DNA of 64,000 nucleotides from Symsagittifera roscoffensis. Lineage: Eukaryota; Xenacoelomorpha; Acoela; Convolutidae. The DNA is taken from positions 37,536,518 to 37,600,517 of the forward strand of contig NC_087062.1 in NCBI RefSeq assembly GCF_963678635.1, given 5' to 3'. The notes beneath the pieces are model-generated. The model was given only the letters and a program-made list of their open reading frames with translations. It did not search any database and was not told where the DNA came from. Position numbers and translations under genes: made by a program. Numbering within the stretch: position 1 is the stretch's first letter; every line of letters begins with the position of its first letter. Below, one piece after another: positions 45,000-57,049 of this stretch.

Positions 45000-46070
45000 C
45001 GATCCTAATCCGGAAAGGTCCTCTTTTTCGAACGCACTGAGAGGGGGCAACGCCTCGCCAAACAGGAAGGTTCCCAATCCCATAGTGTCCCCAATCCGGG
45101 AAGATCCTAATCCGAAAAGGTCCTCTTTTTCGAACGCACTCAGAGGGGGCAACGCCTCGCCAAACAGGAAGGTTCCCAATCCCATAGTGTCCCCAATCCG
45201 TGAGGATCCTAATCCAGAAAAGTCCTCTTTTTCGAACGCACTCAGAGGGGGCAACGCCTCGCCAAACAGGAAGGTTCCAAATCCCATAGTGTCCCCAATC
45301 TGGGAGAATCCTAATCCGGAAAAGTCCTCTTTTTCGAACGCACTCAGAGGGGCAACGCTTCGCCAAACAGGAAGGTTCCCAATCCCATAGTGGCCCCAAA
45401 CCGGGAGGATCCTAATCCGGAAAAGTCCTCTTTTTCGAACGCACTCAGAGGGGGCAACGCCTCGCCAAACAGGAAGGTTCCCAATCCCATAGGGTCTTTT
45501 TTCACTAATACGGAAGGGTCGTAAAATTTCAAACGTACACGGAGGAGTCCTCGTTTTGCCAATCCGGAAGGGTCCTTATTCGCCAATCTAGAAGGTTCTT
45601 GACTTTTCGAACATATCCGGAGGGGTCCCCATCTTTCCAATACGGAAGGGTCCCATTCGCAAGGGTCCTTGTTCGCCAATCTGTTAGACCCTAACTGTTC
45701 GATCGTACGCGGATGAGTCCCCAACTCGCCAAACAGGAAAGTTCCCAGTCCGGAAGGGTCCTTATTCGCCAAACCGGAAGGGTTCTAATTTTTGAAAAAA
45801 CCCGGAGGGCTTCACATTTCGTCAATCCGGAAGGATCCCAATCCCAAAGGGGTCTTAATTGCCAACCTGAAAGGGTCCTGTTTTTCCAACGCACCGGGGG
45901 AGTCCTAATTTCGCCAATCCGGACGGTCCGTTTTTGCTGATCCTGAAGGGTTCTAATTTTTCGAACGTATCACGAGGGGTCCTCATTTTGCCAATTCGGA
46001 GAGTTCACAATCCCGATAGATCCTTATTCGCAGATCATCAATTAGAACCTTCACCGCTATTGAATGTAAA
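45000..46070 (+). repeat. Satellite block with a five-copy 102-bp subarray
   Basis: From about 45,001 to 45,495 a submodule of about 102 bp (ending CACTCAGAGGGGGCAACGCC) is repeated five times almost perfectly. Because 102 is a multiple of three, both strands stay open; the minus strand repeats GTFLFGEALPPLSAFEKED. The rest is standard satellite. Confidence 0.8.
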
Positions 46071-46108
46071 CTTAGAAGTGGAAAAATCAGAAGAACAACC
46101 CTTCAAAA

Positions 46109-46584
46109 ATACGGAATTTGCCACGGAAAGGCGGAAACAGAACATTTAGTAGTATTAATTGAAATGATTGGGATATTAGGAGACTTAAGCGGATGATTTG
46201 AGCGTCCATGACACTTGACAGTTTGATTTTCGCAAAAACTGAAGCGCGAAAATCAGAACAACGATCTTCGCTGCCACATATGAAACAGTTTTTGAAAACG
46301 GGCAGTGCGAACGTGAACCACGATCGACCAATTAAAGACAAAACAATCCCACCGTGTTGTGACGATTATGCAGCTACAACCGCTACCCATCCCATCTACA
46401 ATCGCTTTTTGCCATACTTCACCAATTGGGAAAGCTACTACCTTTCCTGGTAGCGAAGAAGGCGCTTCTTCAGTGAACTAAAAAAATCCGGTAGGGTCTC
46501 TTATTGAACTGGAGAACTATTTTTTAAACAATTTTAGCTTCATGGTATGGCCTGAACCAAAAAAAATATCAAACTTTTTTTTCA
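46109..46584 (+). repeat. 476-bp insert, copy 1
   Basis: Sits between CCCTTCAAAA and GATCGTGAGACG, which are adjacent in most other copies (for example near 28,700 and 54,000). Begins ATACGGAATTTGCC and ends TTTTTTTTCA. Carries an 81-codon open frame. Confidence 0.8.
46208..46453 (+). CDS. 81-codon ORF of the insert, copy 1, unknown
   Basis: ATG after GAGCGTCC; reads MTLDSLIFAKTEARKSEQR, then MKQFLKTGSANVNHDRPIK, CCDDYAATTATHPIYNRFLP and YFTNWESYYLSW, then TAG. The same frame is intact in three separate copies (also 49,355 and 61,644) despite amino-acid changes. The frame after the TAG is open for about 17 more codons (RRRRFFSELKKSGRVSY). No family was recognised. It may be a fragment of a transposon or host exon. 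Translation is not shown. Confidence 0.35.
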   Translation: MTLDSLIFAKTEARKSEQRSSLPHMKQFLKTGSANVNHDRPIKDKTIPPCCDDYAATTATHPIYNRFLPYFTNWESYYLSW

Positions 46585-48270
46585 GATCGTGAGACGCTAA
46601 GATTGGAGGGCAAGGGTTAATTCTTTTTTGATGGATGGGATGATTTCCTTTCCTCTACAAAATTAATAGTAATATAGTAACTTTGTAATGATCGCGTATC
46701 AATCCTGTTTATGAACAACCTTGTGGTCTTTCGATACTGAAACTCAGCCATGAGCTCTCTTTATTCACTTGTAATTTAGGTTATTTCGCGCAAATCAGCT
46801 GATAGCCCATTGTTAGTAACAATTTTGTCGACTCAATGTACTGAGAACCATTTTGAATTTGATATTGCAGAGACGGTCAATAGCACGTAAAGCTCTACTT
46901 TGACCCTGGCCAATTGTTTCAGGACTTAGTTTTTTTCCGTCGTTATCAACTTCGGACGATTTTTGAATATGTGTTTTTATGCCACTCTTGGGTGTTTTAT
47001 ATTTTATCATGACTTGCAAAATCGTTAACTGAAGCCTCAACGTCAAACGGAGGCTCACAACAAGGCTTCAAACGACAAATAGAAGGGTGGTTCTAAACAC
47101 AAAACCTCCCAGATTCTTTGAAATGGTTTTTCAATCTAGTTAACACCAAAATTTCACGTACCGTAAAGGATGGAGATATAGGCCGTCTTTTCGTTCTTTA
47201 AAGGTTATTTGACCAAAAAATTAAAGATATACAATAAACCAAGCAAAACTAAAGTTTAAACAAAAAAGCCAAAAAACAAAATATAACCAAAAAAACCAGA
47301 AAGACAGAAAAAAATTAATATCAGTAGTGAATATCTTTCCTGACGAGACGCGATCCGACTTTGTTGCTTATTTTGTGTTTTTTTATTTAGTTATGTCAAA
47401 CCTGATTTTAGCGATCAACCTATAGAGTCCTCTTTTAAACCAGTACTGTAGGGTTATTTGAGTAATTAATCACGTTAATGCTATGTTTCCATCGAGCTGG
47501 AAGGGTCAAGTGATTGAAGAGGAAGAACAATCCAACAGTGCAAAGAGCAGCCTAAAAGGAATTAGGACAAGACCAACCGACTAATGGATATCCTCAAGCA
47601 TTTTTGAATCTTTTTTGGTGCAAGAAGTACAATATCACTCTGTGGGCGATTCGACAGTGACTGCTAGGCAGCCGAATTTGGTTATTGAATGAATCCGGAG
47701 GGGTACAATAAATTTACTACACTTTTTACTACTCGTATTAAACTCATATTTTGTTTTTCAACCACCAAATTGTTTATCAACCAAATTTTTTTACAATTTT
47801 GACTTTAAAAACACCGTTTTCAAAAAAAATTTGAAACTTTTTAGTTACCCCATAGAATATTTTTCCGATAACATACACTAGTGAGTCGACAATTTTTAGA
47901 ACCTGCTTACCAGTAACTCTTCTTACGTCCCGGAGAAATTGAACTTAACGAGTTTGATTTGGTGTATTCAACAATCCAGCGGGGTCCAATTTTTTATTGT
48001 TTTTTTTTTCAATTTCTCGGGCCAAATAATTTTTTATTGAGATCAAATCAGTAGCTCATAGGCCCAAGGGACAAGCTTTGCAGAAAAACGGAGCGCAACC
48101 TGTAAGAGTCGAAAACTTCTGAGTTTAGATGAAAGACGTTTCGTTTTTTAACTCAAAAACCACTTTTTGAGTTATTTTGGTATCAAAGGATTTGATTTAT
48201 TTTAGTATCACTTAATCAGAAAAATAATTAACGCACAAACGATTTATTCTTTTTTTGACAAAACACCCTA
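46585..48270 (+). repeat. Core unit after insert copy 1
   Basis: Standard core with small deletions near 47,780 (the AATTTTCAGATC block is missing). Confidence 0.7.
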
Positions 48271-49254
48271 GAAAAGTTTTTGAAAGACCCAATCCTGAAA
48301 TTATTTTATTTGTCATTCTGGAAGAATGAACTTTTCGATCGTACCTGGATGGGTCCCATTTCACCAACCAGGAAAGTTGCCAATCCGGAAGATTCCCTTT
48401 CGCCACTCCTGAAGGGTCCTTATTTTTTGAACGTACCCGGAGGGCTCCCCATTTCGTCAATCCAAAAGGGTCCCAACCTGGAAGGGTCCGTAATTGCCAT
48501 TCTGTAAGGTCCTGTTTTTCGAGCGCACCCGGTGGGCACCATTCCGCCAACCCGGTAGGATCCTAATCCGGAAAGGTCCTCCTCTTTCGAACGCACTCAG
48601 AGGGGGCAACGCTTCGCCGAACAGGAAGGCTCCCAATCCCATAGGGTCCTTTTTCACAATTACGGAAGGGTCGTAAAATTTCAAACGTACACGGAGGAGT
48701 CCTCATTTTGCCAATCCGGAAGGGTCCTTAATCGAGAAGGTTCCTGACTTTTCAAACATATCCGGAGGGGTCCCCATCTTTCCAATACGGAAGGGTCCCA
48801 TTCGCAAGGGTCCTTGTTCGCCAATTTGTTAGACTCAAACTTTTCGATCGTACGCGGATGAGTCCATCTTTCGCCAAACAGGAAGGTTCCCAGTCCGGAA
48901 GGGTCCCTATTCGCCAAACCGGAAGAGTTCTAATTTTTTGAACTAACCCGGAGGGCTTCCCATTTTGTCAATCCGGAAGGGTCCCAATCCAAAAGGGGTC
49001 TTAATTGCCAACCTGAAAGGGTCCTGGTTTTCGAACGCACCAGGAGGAGTCCTAATTTCGCCAGTCCGGAGGGTCCTTTTTTGCTGATCCTGAAGGGTTC
49101 TAGTTTTTCGAACGTACCACGAGGGGTCCTCATTTTGACAATTCGGAGAGTTCACAATCCCGATGGGTCCTTATTCGCAGATCATCAAATAGAACCTTCA
49201 CGGTTTTGAATGTAAACGTAGAACTGGAAAAATTAGAAAAACAACCCCTCAAAA
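48271..49254 (+). repeat. Satellite block
   Basis: GGGTCC-type modules. Its central part matches the 29,690-30,090 block closely. Confidence 0.7.
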
Positions 49255-49729
49255 ATACGGAAAGTTGCCACGAAAAGGCGGAAACAGAACATTTAGTAGT
49301 ATTAATTGAAATGATTGGGATATTAGGAGACCTTATGGGATGATTTGAGCGTCCATGACACTTGACAGTTTGATTTTCGCAAAAACTGAAGAGCGAAAAT
49401 CAGAACAACGATCTTCGCTGCCAGATATGAAACAGTTTTTGAAAACGGGCAGTACATACGTGAACCACAATCGAGCAATTAAAGACAAAAGAATCACGCC
49501 GAATTGTGACGATTATGCAGCTACAACCGCTACCCATCCCAGCTACAATCGCTTTTTGCCATACTTCACCAATCGAGAAAGCTACTACCTTTCCTGGTAG
49601 CGAAGAAGGCGCTTCTTCAGTGAACTGAAAAATTTCGGTAGGGTCTTTTATTGAACTGGAGAACTATTTTTTAAACATTTTTAGCTTCTTGGTATGGCCT
49701 GAATCAAAAAAATATCAATTTTTTTTTCA
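49255..49729 (+). repeat. 476-bp insert, copy 2
   Basis: Same insertion point and length as copy 1; ends TTTTTTTTCAG/ATTATGAGATG. Confidence 0.8.
49355..49600 (+). CDS. 81-codon ORF of the insert, copy 2, unknown
   Basis: Intact homologue of the ORF at 46,208 with about nine amino-acid changes (for example KTEERKSEQR, GSTYVNHNRAIK, CDDYAATTATHPSYNRF, FTNRESYYLSW). Unknown function. Confidence 0.35.
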   Translation: MTLDSLIFAKTEERKSEQRSSLPDMKQFLKTGSTYVNHNRAIKDKRITPNCDDYAATTATHPSYNRFLPYFTNRESYYLSW

Positions 49730-50162
49730 GATTATGAGATGCTAAGATTGGAGGGCAAGAGTTAATTTTTTTCTGATGGATGTGATGATTTCCTCTACTC
49801 TACAAAAACAATAGTAATATAGTAACTTTGTAATGATTGCGTACCAATCCTGTTTTATGAACAACCTTGTGGTTTTTCAATACTGAAACCCAGCCATGAG
49901 CTCTTTTTATTCACTTGTGAGTTAGTTTGCGCAACTCAGCTGATAGCATATTGTTAGTAACAATTTTGTCGACTCAATGTACTGAAAACCATTTTGATAT
50001 TGCAGAGACGGTCAATAGCACGTAAAGCTCTACTTTAACCCTAGCCAATTGTTTCAGGACTTAGCTTTTTTCCGTCGTTATCAATTTCAGGCGATTTTTA
50101 CATATGTGTTTTTATGCCACTCTTGGTTGCTTTTTAATGTATCATGACTGGCAAAATCCCTA
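49730..50162 (+). repeat. Truncated core unit
   Basis: Core from GATGGATGTGATGATTTCC to GGCAAAATCCC, then replaced by Maverick TIR sequence at 50,163. Confidence 0.7.
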
Positions 50163-52040
50163 ATTTACCATCTTACCATCTCAAACCTTTGGCAAAACCC
50201 TTAAGCTATCTTAATACCTGGGAAATCTATTCCCATCTTAATACATAGCCAGCGGTCTCGCAAATGTATTCCTGTCTTAAAACATGGAAGATCGCCGGGA
50301 TCCCCCACCTCTGCTCACTCCTCTACTGCTGAAAACCAGAATGGTGGTTCTAAACACGAAAACCTTCGGATTCCTTGATTGATTTTTTTACCTAATTACC
50401 ACCAAAGTTTTACGTTTGGTAAAGGTTGAACGAATTAGCCGCTTTTTTGTTCCTTAACGTTATTTGACGAAAATGACTCAAAGATATATAAGAAACAAAA
50501 CAAAAAATAGTATCCAACTTTCTTGTCTGTTTTGTGAAAAATATATATTTCATTATACTTGCTTGTTACGATCAATCTCAAAACAGTACTCTAGCGTTAT
50601 ATGAGTAATAAGTGGGTTAATGCTAAATTTCAATCGATCCGCAAAGTTGAAGTGGTCGAAGAAGAAGAGCAATCCAGTAGTGCAAGGGGCAGCAGGAAGT
50701 GTCAAATGATTGAAGAGGAAGAACAATCCAACAGTGCAAGGAGCAGGAGCAGCAAAAAGTGCATTATGACAACAACAAACAACTGATGGGTATCCTTAAA
50801 CAATTTTTTTATCATTTTAGGTACAGAAAAAGTGATAGCAATCTGTTCGATTCGACAGTGACTTCACAGAAATTACTTCTCACCGATTTGCAAGCTTCCA
50901 AGTTAGGCACCCTAATTCGGTTATAGAACATATTCGGAGGTGTTTAATAGTTTTACTCCTACTTATACTACCCGTAATAATACTCCCATACTGTTTTTCA
51001 ACCAAATAGTCCATCAACGAAACAAGTTACCGACCAAAGTTTTGTAATTTCAATCCCCAGAAAACCCGAATATTAAGCTATCTCTGTTTTTTGTATTTAT
51101 AAAAAGCGCTAAATTAGTAATAAACATCGTACGTAAATTAAATTAGTAAATAAGTTAGCAATTCAAAACTTATTAAAACTAACCTGGATACCTCAAGAAG
51201 AAACTGAGTAACACGTTCCAATTTTTTTCTAGAATTTTTGATATTAGAAACACCCCTCAGAAAGAATATTTTCGAAACTTTCAAGTTATCACTAAAGAGA
51301 TTATTTGTCCGATAACATACACTGATGAGTCGACAGGTTTTAGAACCCGTTACCAGATCCCAGAACAAATGAACTGATCGAGATTGATTTGGTGGAAGCA
51401 CCAATCTGGAGGGGTCCATTTTCTATTGTTTTCTCTTATTTCTTCGACCAAAACCTTCTTAATTGAATTTTCTTTTGCGCTGAACTATGAAATTTTAAGT
51501 CTTTTGAGTTAAAAGCCGTAGCTGATAGGTCTAAGGGACAAATGTTGCTGAATCTTTGAGCGCAACTTAGAAGAGTTTAGAGGAAAGACATTTCTTTTTT
51601 TAATTTGGGAACCACTAAACAGATTTGGTTCGCTATAAAGATCGCAAATAAAATAAGTTCACACATGAAACAATCATTTCCTGAGATAGAAGACCGTAGA
51701 AAATCTTTTTAAAAAATTTCAACAAAAAGTCCGGCTTTGAAGGTAGTCCCTTTCCGATTTAAAGAATTGTTTTCCAAGAGTTTTATACCCCTACAAAAAA
51801 AATATTAAAAATCACTAAGGCTTTAAACGTTGTTTTGAACAATAAGGAAGGGTCAGGGTCCTCAAAAAAGCACAAAGAAGACAGATAAATCAATCAAAAC
51901 ACCCCCTCTATGTTAGTTTAAATTGCAAAATAAGCAAAATGCTTAGAGTCAGAGGGATCCAAGTTTAAAATAAACCCTTCCCATTTAGTCCAATTAACGT
52001 ATAAATAGTTTTACGAGCGTAACAGGAGGTGTCTTGAAAC
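50163..52040 (+). repeat. A-type unit 4 carrying 170 bp of Maverick right TIR
   Basis: Starts TTTACCATCTTACCATCTC and includes the outer TIR to CTCCTCTACT at about 50,330, followed by the same flank as the element itself (GCTGAAAACCAGAATGGTGG). Then the A unit as in copies 1-3. Confidence 0.8.
50601..50786 (+). CDS. Short acidic ORF with a two-fold EEEEQS repeat, doubtful
   Basis: 61 codons: VNAKFQSIRKVEVVEEEEQS, then SSARGSRKCQMIEEEEQSN and SARSRSSKKC. The same frame of the EEEEQS(N/S)SAR module is kept in other A and B units (near 24,215, 30,420, 37,620, 44,370, 57,905), sometimes with a single module, and differences among the Glu codons are often silent. The downstream sequence does not keep a common frame between A and B types, so this is at best a relic exon. 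Confidence 0.2.
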   Translation: MSNKWVNAKFQSIRKVEVVEEEEQSSSARGSRKCQMIEEEEQSNSARSRSSKKCIMTTTNN

Positions 52041-52455
52041 ATTCGATCGGTCCTTAGTTTTCCAATCCGGAAGGGTCCCGATTCAGAAAGGAACCAATTT
52101 CATTAGCCTGGAAATCTCTTAATTTCCCAAACGTACCCCGACGGGTGCCCATTTTGCCGCTCCGGAGAGTCCCAATCCTGAAGTTTCCTTATTCGCCCCT
52201 CTGGAAGTTTTAACTTTTCGAACGTACCAGGAGGAGTCCCCATTTCTCCAATTCGGAAGTCCTCATTTCTACAAAACGGAAGGGCCTCATTCGAAAGAGT
52301 CCTTTTTCGCCAATCTGGTAAGTTCTAACTTTTCGATCGTAGGAGGATGCGTCCCCGTTTTGACGAACAGGAAGGCTCTCAATCCGGATGGGTCCTTTAT
52401 AGCCAAATCGGAAGAGTTCGAATTTTTTGAACATACCCGGAGGGCTTCCCTTTAC
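52041..52455 (+). repeat. Satellite block, A4, short
   Basis: GGGTCC-type modules as in A1-A3, but it stops at GAGGGCTTCCCTTTACC and joins a partial core without the inverted segment. Confidence 0.7.
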
Positions 52456-53021
52456 CAAATACCACTAATCAACGAACCAATTTTCGGATCCTAATTCTGA
52501 TTTTTCAATCTCCCAGAACGAGATTATTGAGATATCTCTAATTTTTTTTTTATACATTTTTGTTTATTTTGACATTAGAAACACCGTTCTTAAAAAAAAT
52601 TTGAAACTAAATACCTAAATACTTACCCCGATAGAGATCATTGAGTCGACAGTTTTTAGAACCTACCAACAAATAACCCTTCTTACGTCCCGGAGAAATT
52701 GAATTTAACGAGTTTGATTTGGTGTAATCAACAATCCAGCGGGGTCCATTTTTTATTGTTTTTTTTTCGTTTTCTCCGGCCAAATTTTTTTTTATTGAGA
52801 TCAATTCAGTATCTGATAGCCCAAGGGACAAGCTTTGCAGAAAAACGGAGCGCAACCTATAAGAGTCGAAAACTTCTGAGTTTAGATGAAAGACGTTTCG
52901 TTTTTTAACTCAAGAACCACTTAACGGATTTGATTTATTTTAGTATTATTTAATCAGAAAAATAATTAACGCACAAACGAATTATTCTTTTTTTGACAAA
53001 AACACCCTAGAAAAAAACTTT
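52456..53021 (+). repeat. Partial core (3' part only)
   Basis: Starts in the middle of the core at ATCAACGAACCAATTTTC and runs to the GACAAAAACACCC word before the satellite. Confidence 0.7.
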
Positions 53022-54050
53022 CCGAAAGTCCCAATCCTGAAATTATTTTATTCGTCATTCTGGAATGTTTAACTTTTCGATCATGCCCGGATGGGTCCCC
53101 ATTTCATCAACCAGGAATGTTCCCAATCCGGAAGAGTCCCTTTTGCCAATCCTGAAGGGTCCCAATCGGGAAGGGTCCGTAATTGCAAATCTGTGAGGGT
53201 CCTGTTTTTCGAGCGCACCCGGAGGCACCATTCCGCCAATCCGGGAGGATCCTAATCCGGAAAGGTCCTCTTTTTCGAACGCACTCAGATGGGGCAACGC
53301 CTCGCAAAACAGGAAGGTTCCCAATCACATAGGGTCCCCAATCCGCGAGGATACTAATCCGGAAAGGTCTTCTTTTTCGAATGCACTCAGATGGGGCAAC
53401 GCTTCGCCAAACAGGAAGGTTCCCAATCCCATAGGGTCCTTTTTCACCAATACGGAAGGGTCCTTATTCGCCAATCTAGAAGGTTCCTGACTTTTCGAAC
53501 ATATCCGGAGGGGTCCTCATTTCTCCAATACGGAAGGGCCTCAAACGAAAGGGTCCTTTTTTGCCAATCTGGTAAGTTCCAACTTTTCGATCGTACGCGG
53601 ATGCGTCCCCGTTTTGCCGTACAGAAAGGCTCCTAATCCAGATGGGTCCTTTATAGCCAAACCGGAAGTGTTCGAATTTTTTGAACATACCCGGAGGGCT
53701 TCCCTTTACGTCAATCAGGAAGGGTCCCAATCCCAAAGCGGTCTTAATTGCCAACCTGAAAGGGTCCTATTTTTCGAACGCACCAGGAGTCGTCCTCAAT
53801 TCGCCAATCCGGAAGGTCCTTTTTTGCTGATCCTGGAGGTTTCTAAATTTTCGAACGTACCATGAGGGGTCCTCGTTTTGCCAAATCGGCGAGTTCACAA
53901 CCCGGCTAGGTCCTTGTTTGCAGACCTGGAAAGATCCAAAATTAGAATCTTCGCCTCTATTGAATGTGAACGTAGAACCGGAAAAATCAGAAAAACAACC
54001 CTTCGAAAGATCATGAGACGCTAAGATTGGAGTTCAAGGGTGAATTATTT
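53022..54050 (+). repeat. Satellite block and flank
   Basis: GGGTCC-type modules to about 53,945, then the flank with CATGAGACGCTAAGATTGG in standard orientation and no insert. Confidence 0.7.
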
Positions 54051-55144
54051 TCTGATGGGTGAGCTGATATCCTTTACTCTACAAAAACAATAGTAATATA
54101 GTAATTGTGTAATGATCGCGTACCAAATCTGTTTTCTGAACAACCTTGTGGTCTTTCGATACTGAAACCCAGCCATGAGCTCACTATATTCACTTGTAAG
54201 TTAGGATAAATTGTGGAACTCAGCTGATGGCCCATTGTTAGTAACATTTTTTTCGTTTCAATGTACTGAGAACCATTTTGAATTTGATATTGCAGCGACG
54301 GTCAATAGCAAGTAAAGCTCTGTTTCAGGACCTAGCGTTTCGTCGTTATCAACTTTGGACGTTTCTTACGTATGTGTTTTTATGCCACTCTTGGGTGCTT
54401 TATAATTTATCATGACTGGCAAAATCCTTAACTGAAGTCTCCACGTAGAACGGATGCCCACAAAAAGACTTCAAACGACAAATAGAAGGGTGATTCTAAA
54501 CACAAAAGCCTCCCAGATTCTTTGACGTACCGTAAAGGATGGAGGTATTGGCCGTCTTTTCGTTCTTTAGAGGTTATATGACCAAAAAATTTAAAGATAT
54601 ACAAAAAACCAAGCAAAATTAAAGTTTAAATAAAACACCGAAAAAAAACAAAGTAAAACCGAAAAAACCAAAAAGACAGAAAAAAACTATCAGTAGCGAA
54701 TATGGTTCCTGACGAGACACGATCCGACTTTTTTGCTTATTTTGTGTTTATTAATCTAGTTGTGTCAAACCTGATACCAGTAACCCTTCTTACGTCCCGG
54801 AGAAATTAAACTTAACGAGTTTGATTTGGTGTATTCAACAATCCAGCGGGGTCCAATTTTTAGTTTTTTTTTCATTTTCTCCGGCCAAAGAAGTTTTTTT
54901 TTTGAGATGAAATCAGTAGCTGATAGACCCAAGGCACACCACACGCTTTGCAAAAAAACGGAGCGCAACCTATAAGAGTCGAAAACTTCTGAGTTTAGAT
55001 AAAAAAGTTACCGGATTTGATTTATTTAACGGATTAGAACCACCTAACGGATTTGATTTATTTTAGTATCACTTAATCAGAAAAATAATTATCGCACAAA
55101 CGATTTATTCTTTTTTGACAAAAACAACCTAGAAAATTTTTTTG
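54051..55144 (+). repeat. Core unit with internal deletion
   Basis: Standard start; a deletion joins GTCAAACCTGAT to ACCAGTAACCC near 54,775, removing about 600 bp including the EEEEQS stretch. Confidence 0.7.
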
Positions 55145-57049
55145 AAAGACCCAATCCTGAATTTATTTTATTTGTCATTCTGGAAGGTTTAACTTTTCGA
55201 TCGTACATGGATGGGTCCTCATTTCACCAACCAGGAGAGTTCCCAATCCGGAAGATTCCCTTTTGCCAATCCTGAAGGGTCCTTATTTTTTGAACGTACC
55301 CGGAGGGCTCCCCATTTTGTCAACCCAAAGGGGTCCCAATCAGGAAGGGTCCGTAATTGCTTATCTGTAAGGGTCCTGTTTTTCGAGCGCACTCGGTGGC
55401 TACCATTTGCCAATCCGGGAGGATCCTAATCCGGAAAGGTCTTCTTTTTCGAACGCACTCAGAGGGGGCAACGCCTCACCAAACAGGAAGGTTCCCAATC
55501 CCATAGGGTCCCCAATCCGGGAGGATCCTAATCCAGAAAAGTCCTCTTTTTCTAGCGCACTCAGAGGGGGCAACGCTTCGCCAAGCAGTAAGGTTCCCAA
55601 TCCCATAGGGTCCTTTTTCACTAATACGGAAGGGTCGTAAAATTGCAAACGTACACGGAGGAGTCCTCATTTTGCCAGTCCGGAAGGGTCCTTATTCGCC
55701 AATCTAGAAGGTTCCTGATTTTCGAACATATCCGGAGGGGTCCCCATCTTTCCAATACGGAAGGGTCCCATTCGCAAGGGTCCTTGTTCGCCAATCTGTT
55801 AGACTCTAACTTTTCGATCGTACGCGGATGAGTCCCCAAATCGCCATACAGAAAGGTTCCCAATCCGGAAGGTTCCTTATTCCCAAACCGGAAGGGTTCT
55901 AATTTTTTGAACTTACCCGGAGGGCTTCCCATTTCGTCAATCCGGAAGGATCCCAATCCCAAAGGGGTCCTAATTGCCAACCTGAAAGGGTCCTGTTTTT
56001 CGAACGCACCGGGAGGAGTCCTAATTTCGCCAATCCAGAGGGTCCTTTTTTGCTGATCCTGAAGGGTTCTAGTTTTTCGAACGTACCACGAGGGGTCCTC
56101 ATTTTGCCAATTCGGAGAGTTCCCAATCCGGAAGACTCCCTTCCGCCAATCCTGAAGGGTCCTTATTGTTTGAACGTACGCGGAGGGCTCCCCATTTCGT
56201 CAACCCAAAAGGGTCCCAATCGGGAAGGGTCCGTAATTGCCAATCTGTATGGGTCCTGGTTTTCGAGCGCACCCGGTGGGCGCCATTCCGCCAATCCGGG
56301 AGGATCCTATTCCGGAAAGGTCCTCTTTTTCGAACGCACTCAGAGGGGGCAACGCTTCGCCAAACAGGAAGATTCCCAATCCCAAAGGGTCCTTTTTCAC
56401 CAATTCGAAAGGGTCGTAAAACTTTAAACGTTCACAGAGGAGTCCTCATTTCGCCAATCCGGAAGGGTCCTTATTCGCCAATCTAGAAGGTTCCTGACTT
56501 TTCGAAAATATCCGGAGGGGTCCTCATTTCTCCAATACGGAAGGGCCTCAATCGAAAGGGTCCTTTTTCGCCAATCTGGTAATTTCTAACTTTTCGATCG
56601 TACGCGGATGCGTCCAAGTTTTGCTGAACAGAAAGGCTCCCAATCCGGATGGGTCCTTTATAGCCAAATCGGAAGTGTTTGAATTTTTTTAACATACCCG
56701 GAGGGCTCCCCTTTACGTCAATCCGGAAGGGTCCCAATCCCCAAGGGGTCTTAATTGCCAACCTGAAAGGGTCCTGATTTTTTTCGAACGCACCGGTAGG
56801 CGTCCTCAATTCGCCAATCCGGAAGGTCCTTATTTGCTGATCCTGGAGTTTTCTAAATTTTCGATCTTACCATGAGGGGTCCTCATTTTCCCAAATTGGC
56901 GAGTTCACAACCCGGCTAGGTCCTTGTTCGCAGACCTGGAAGGATCAAAAAATAGAACCTTCACCTCTCTTGAATGTGAACGCAGAACCGGAAAAATAGG
57001 AAAAACAACCCTTCAAAAGATCATGAGACGCTAAGATTGGAGGTCAAGG
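55145..57049 (+). repeat. Satellite block, long, and flank
   Basis: About 1.8 kb of GGGTCC-type satellite with several CACTCAGAGGGGGCAACG submodules, then the standard flank. Confidence 0.7.
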
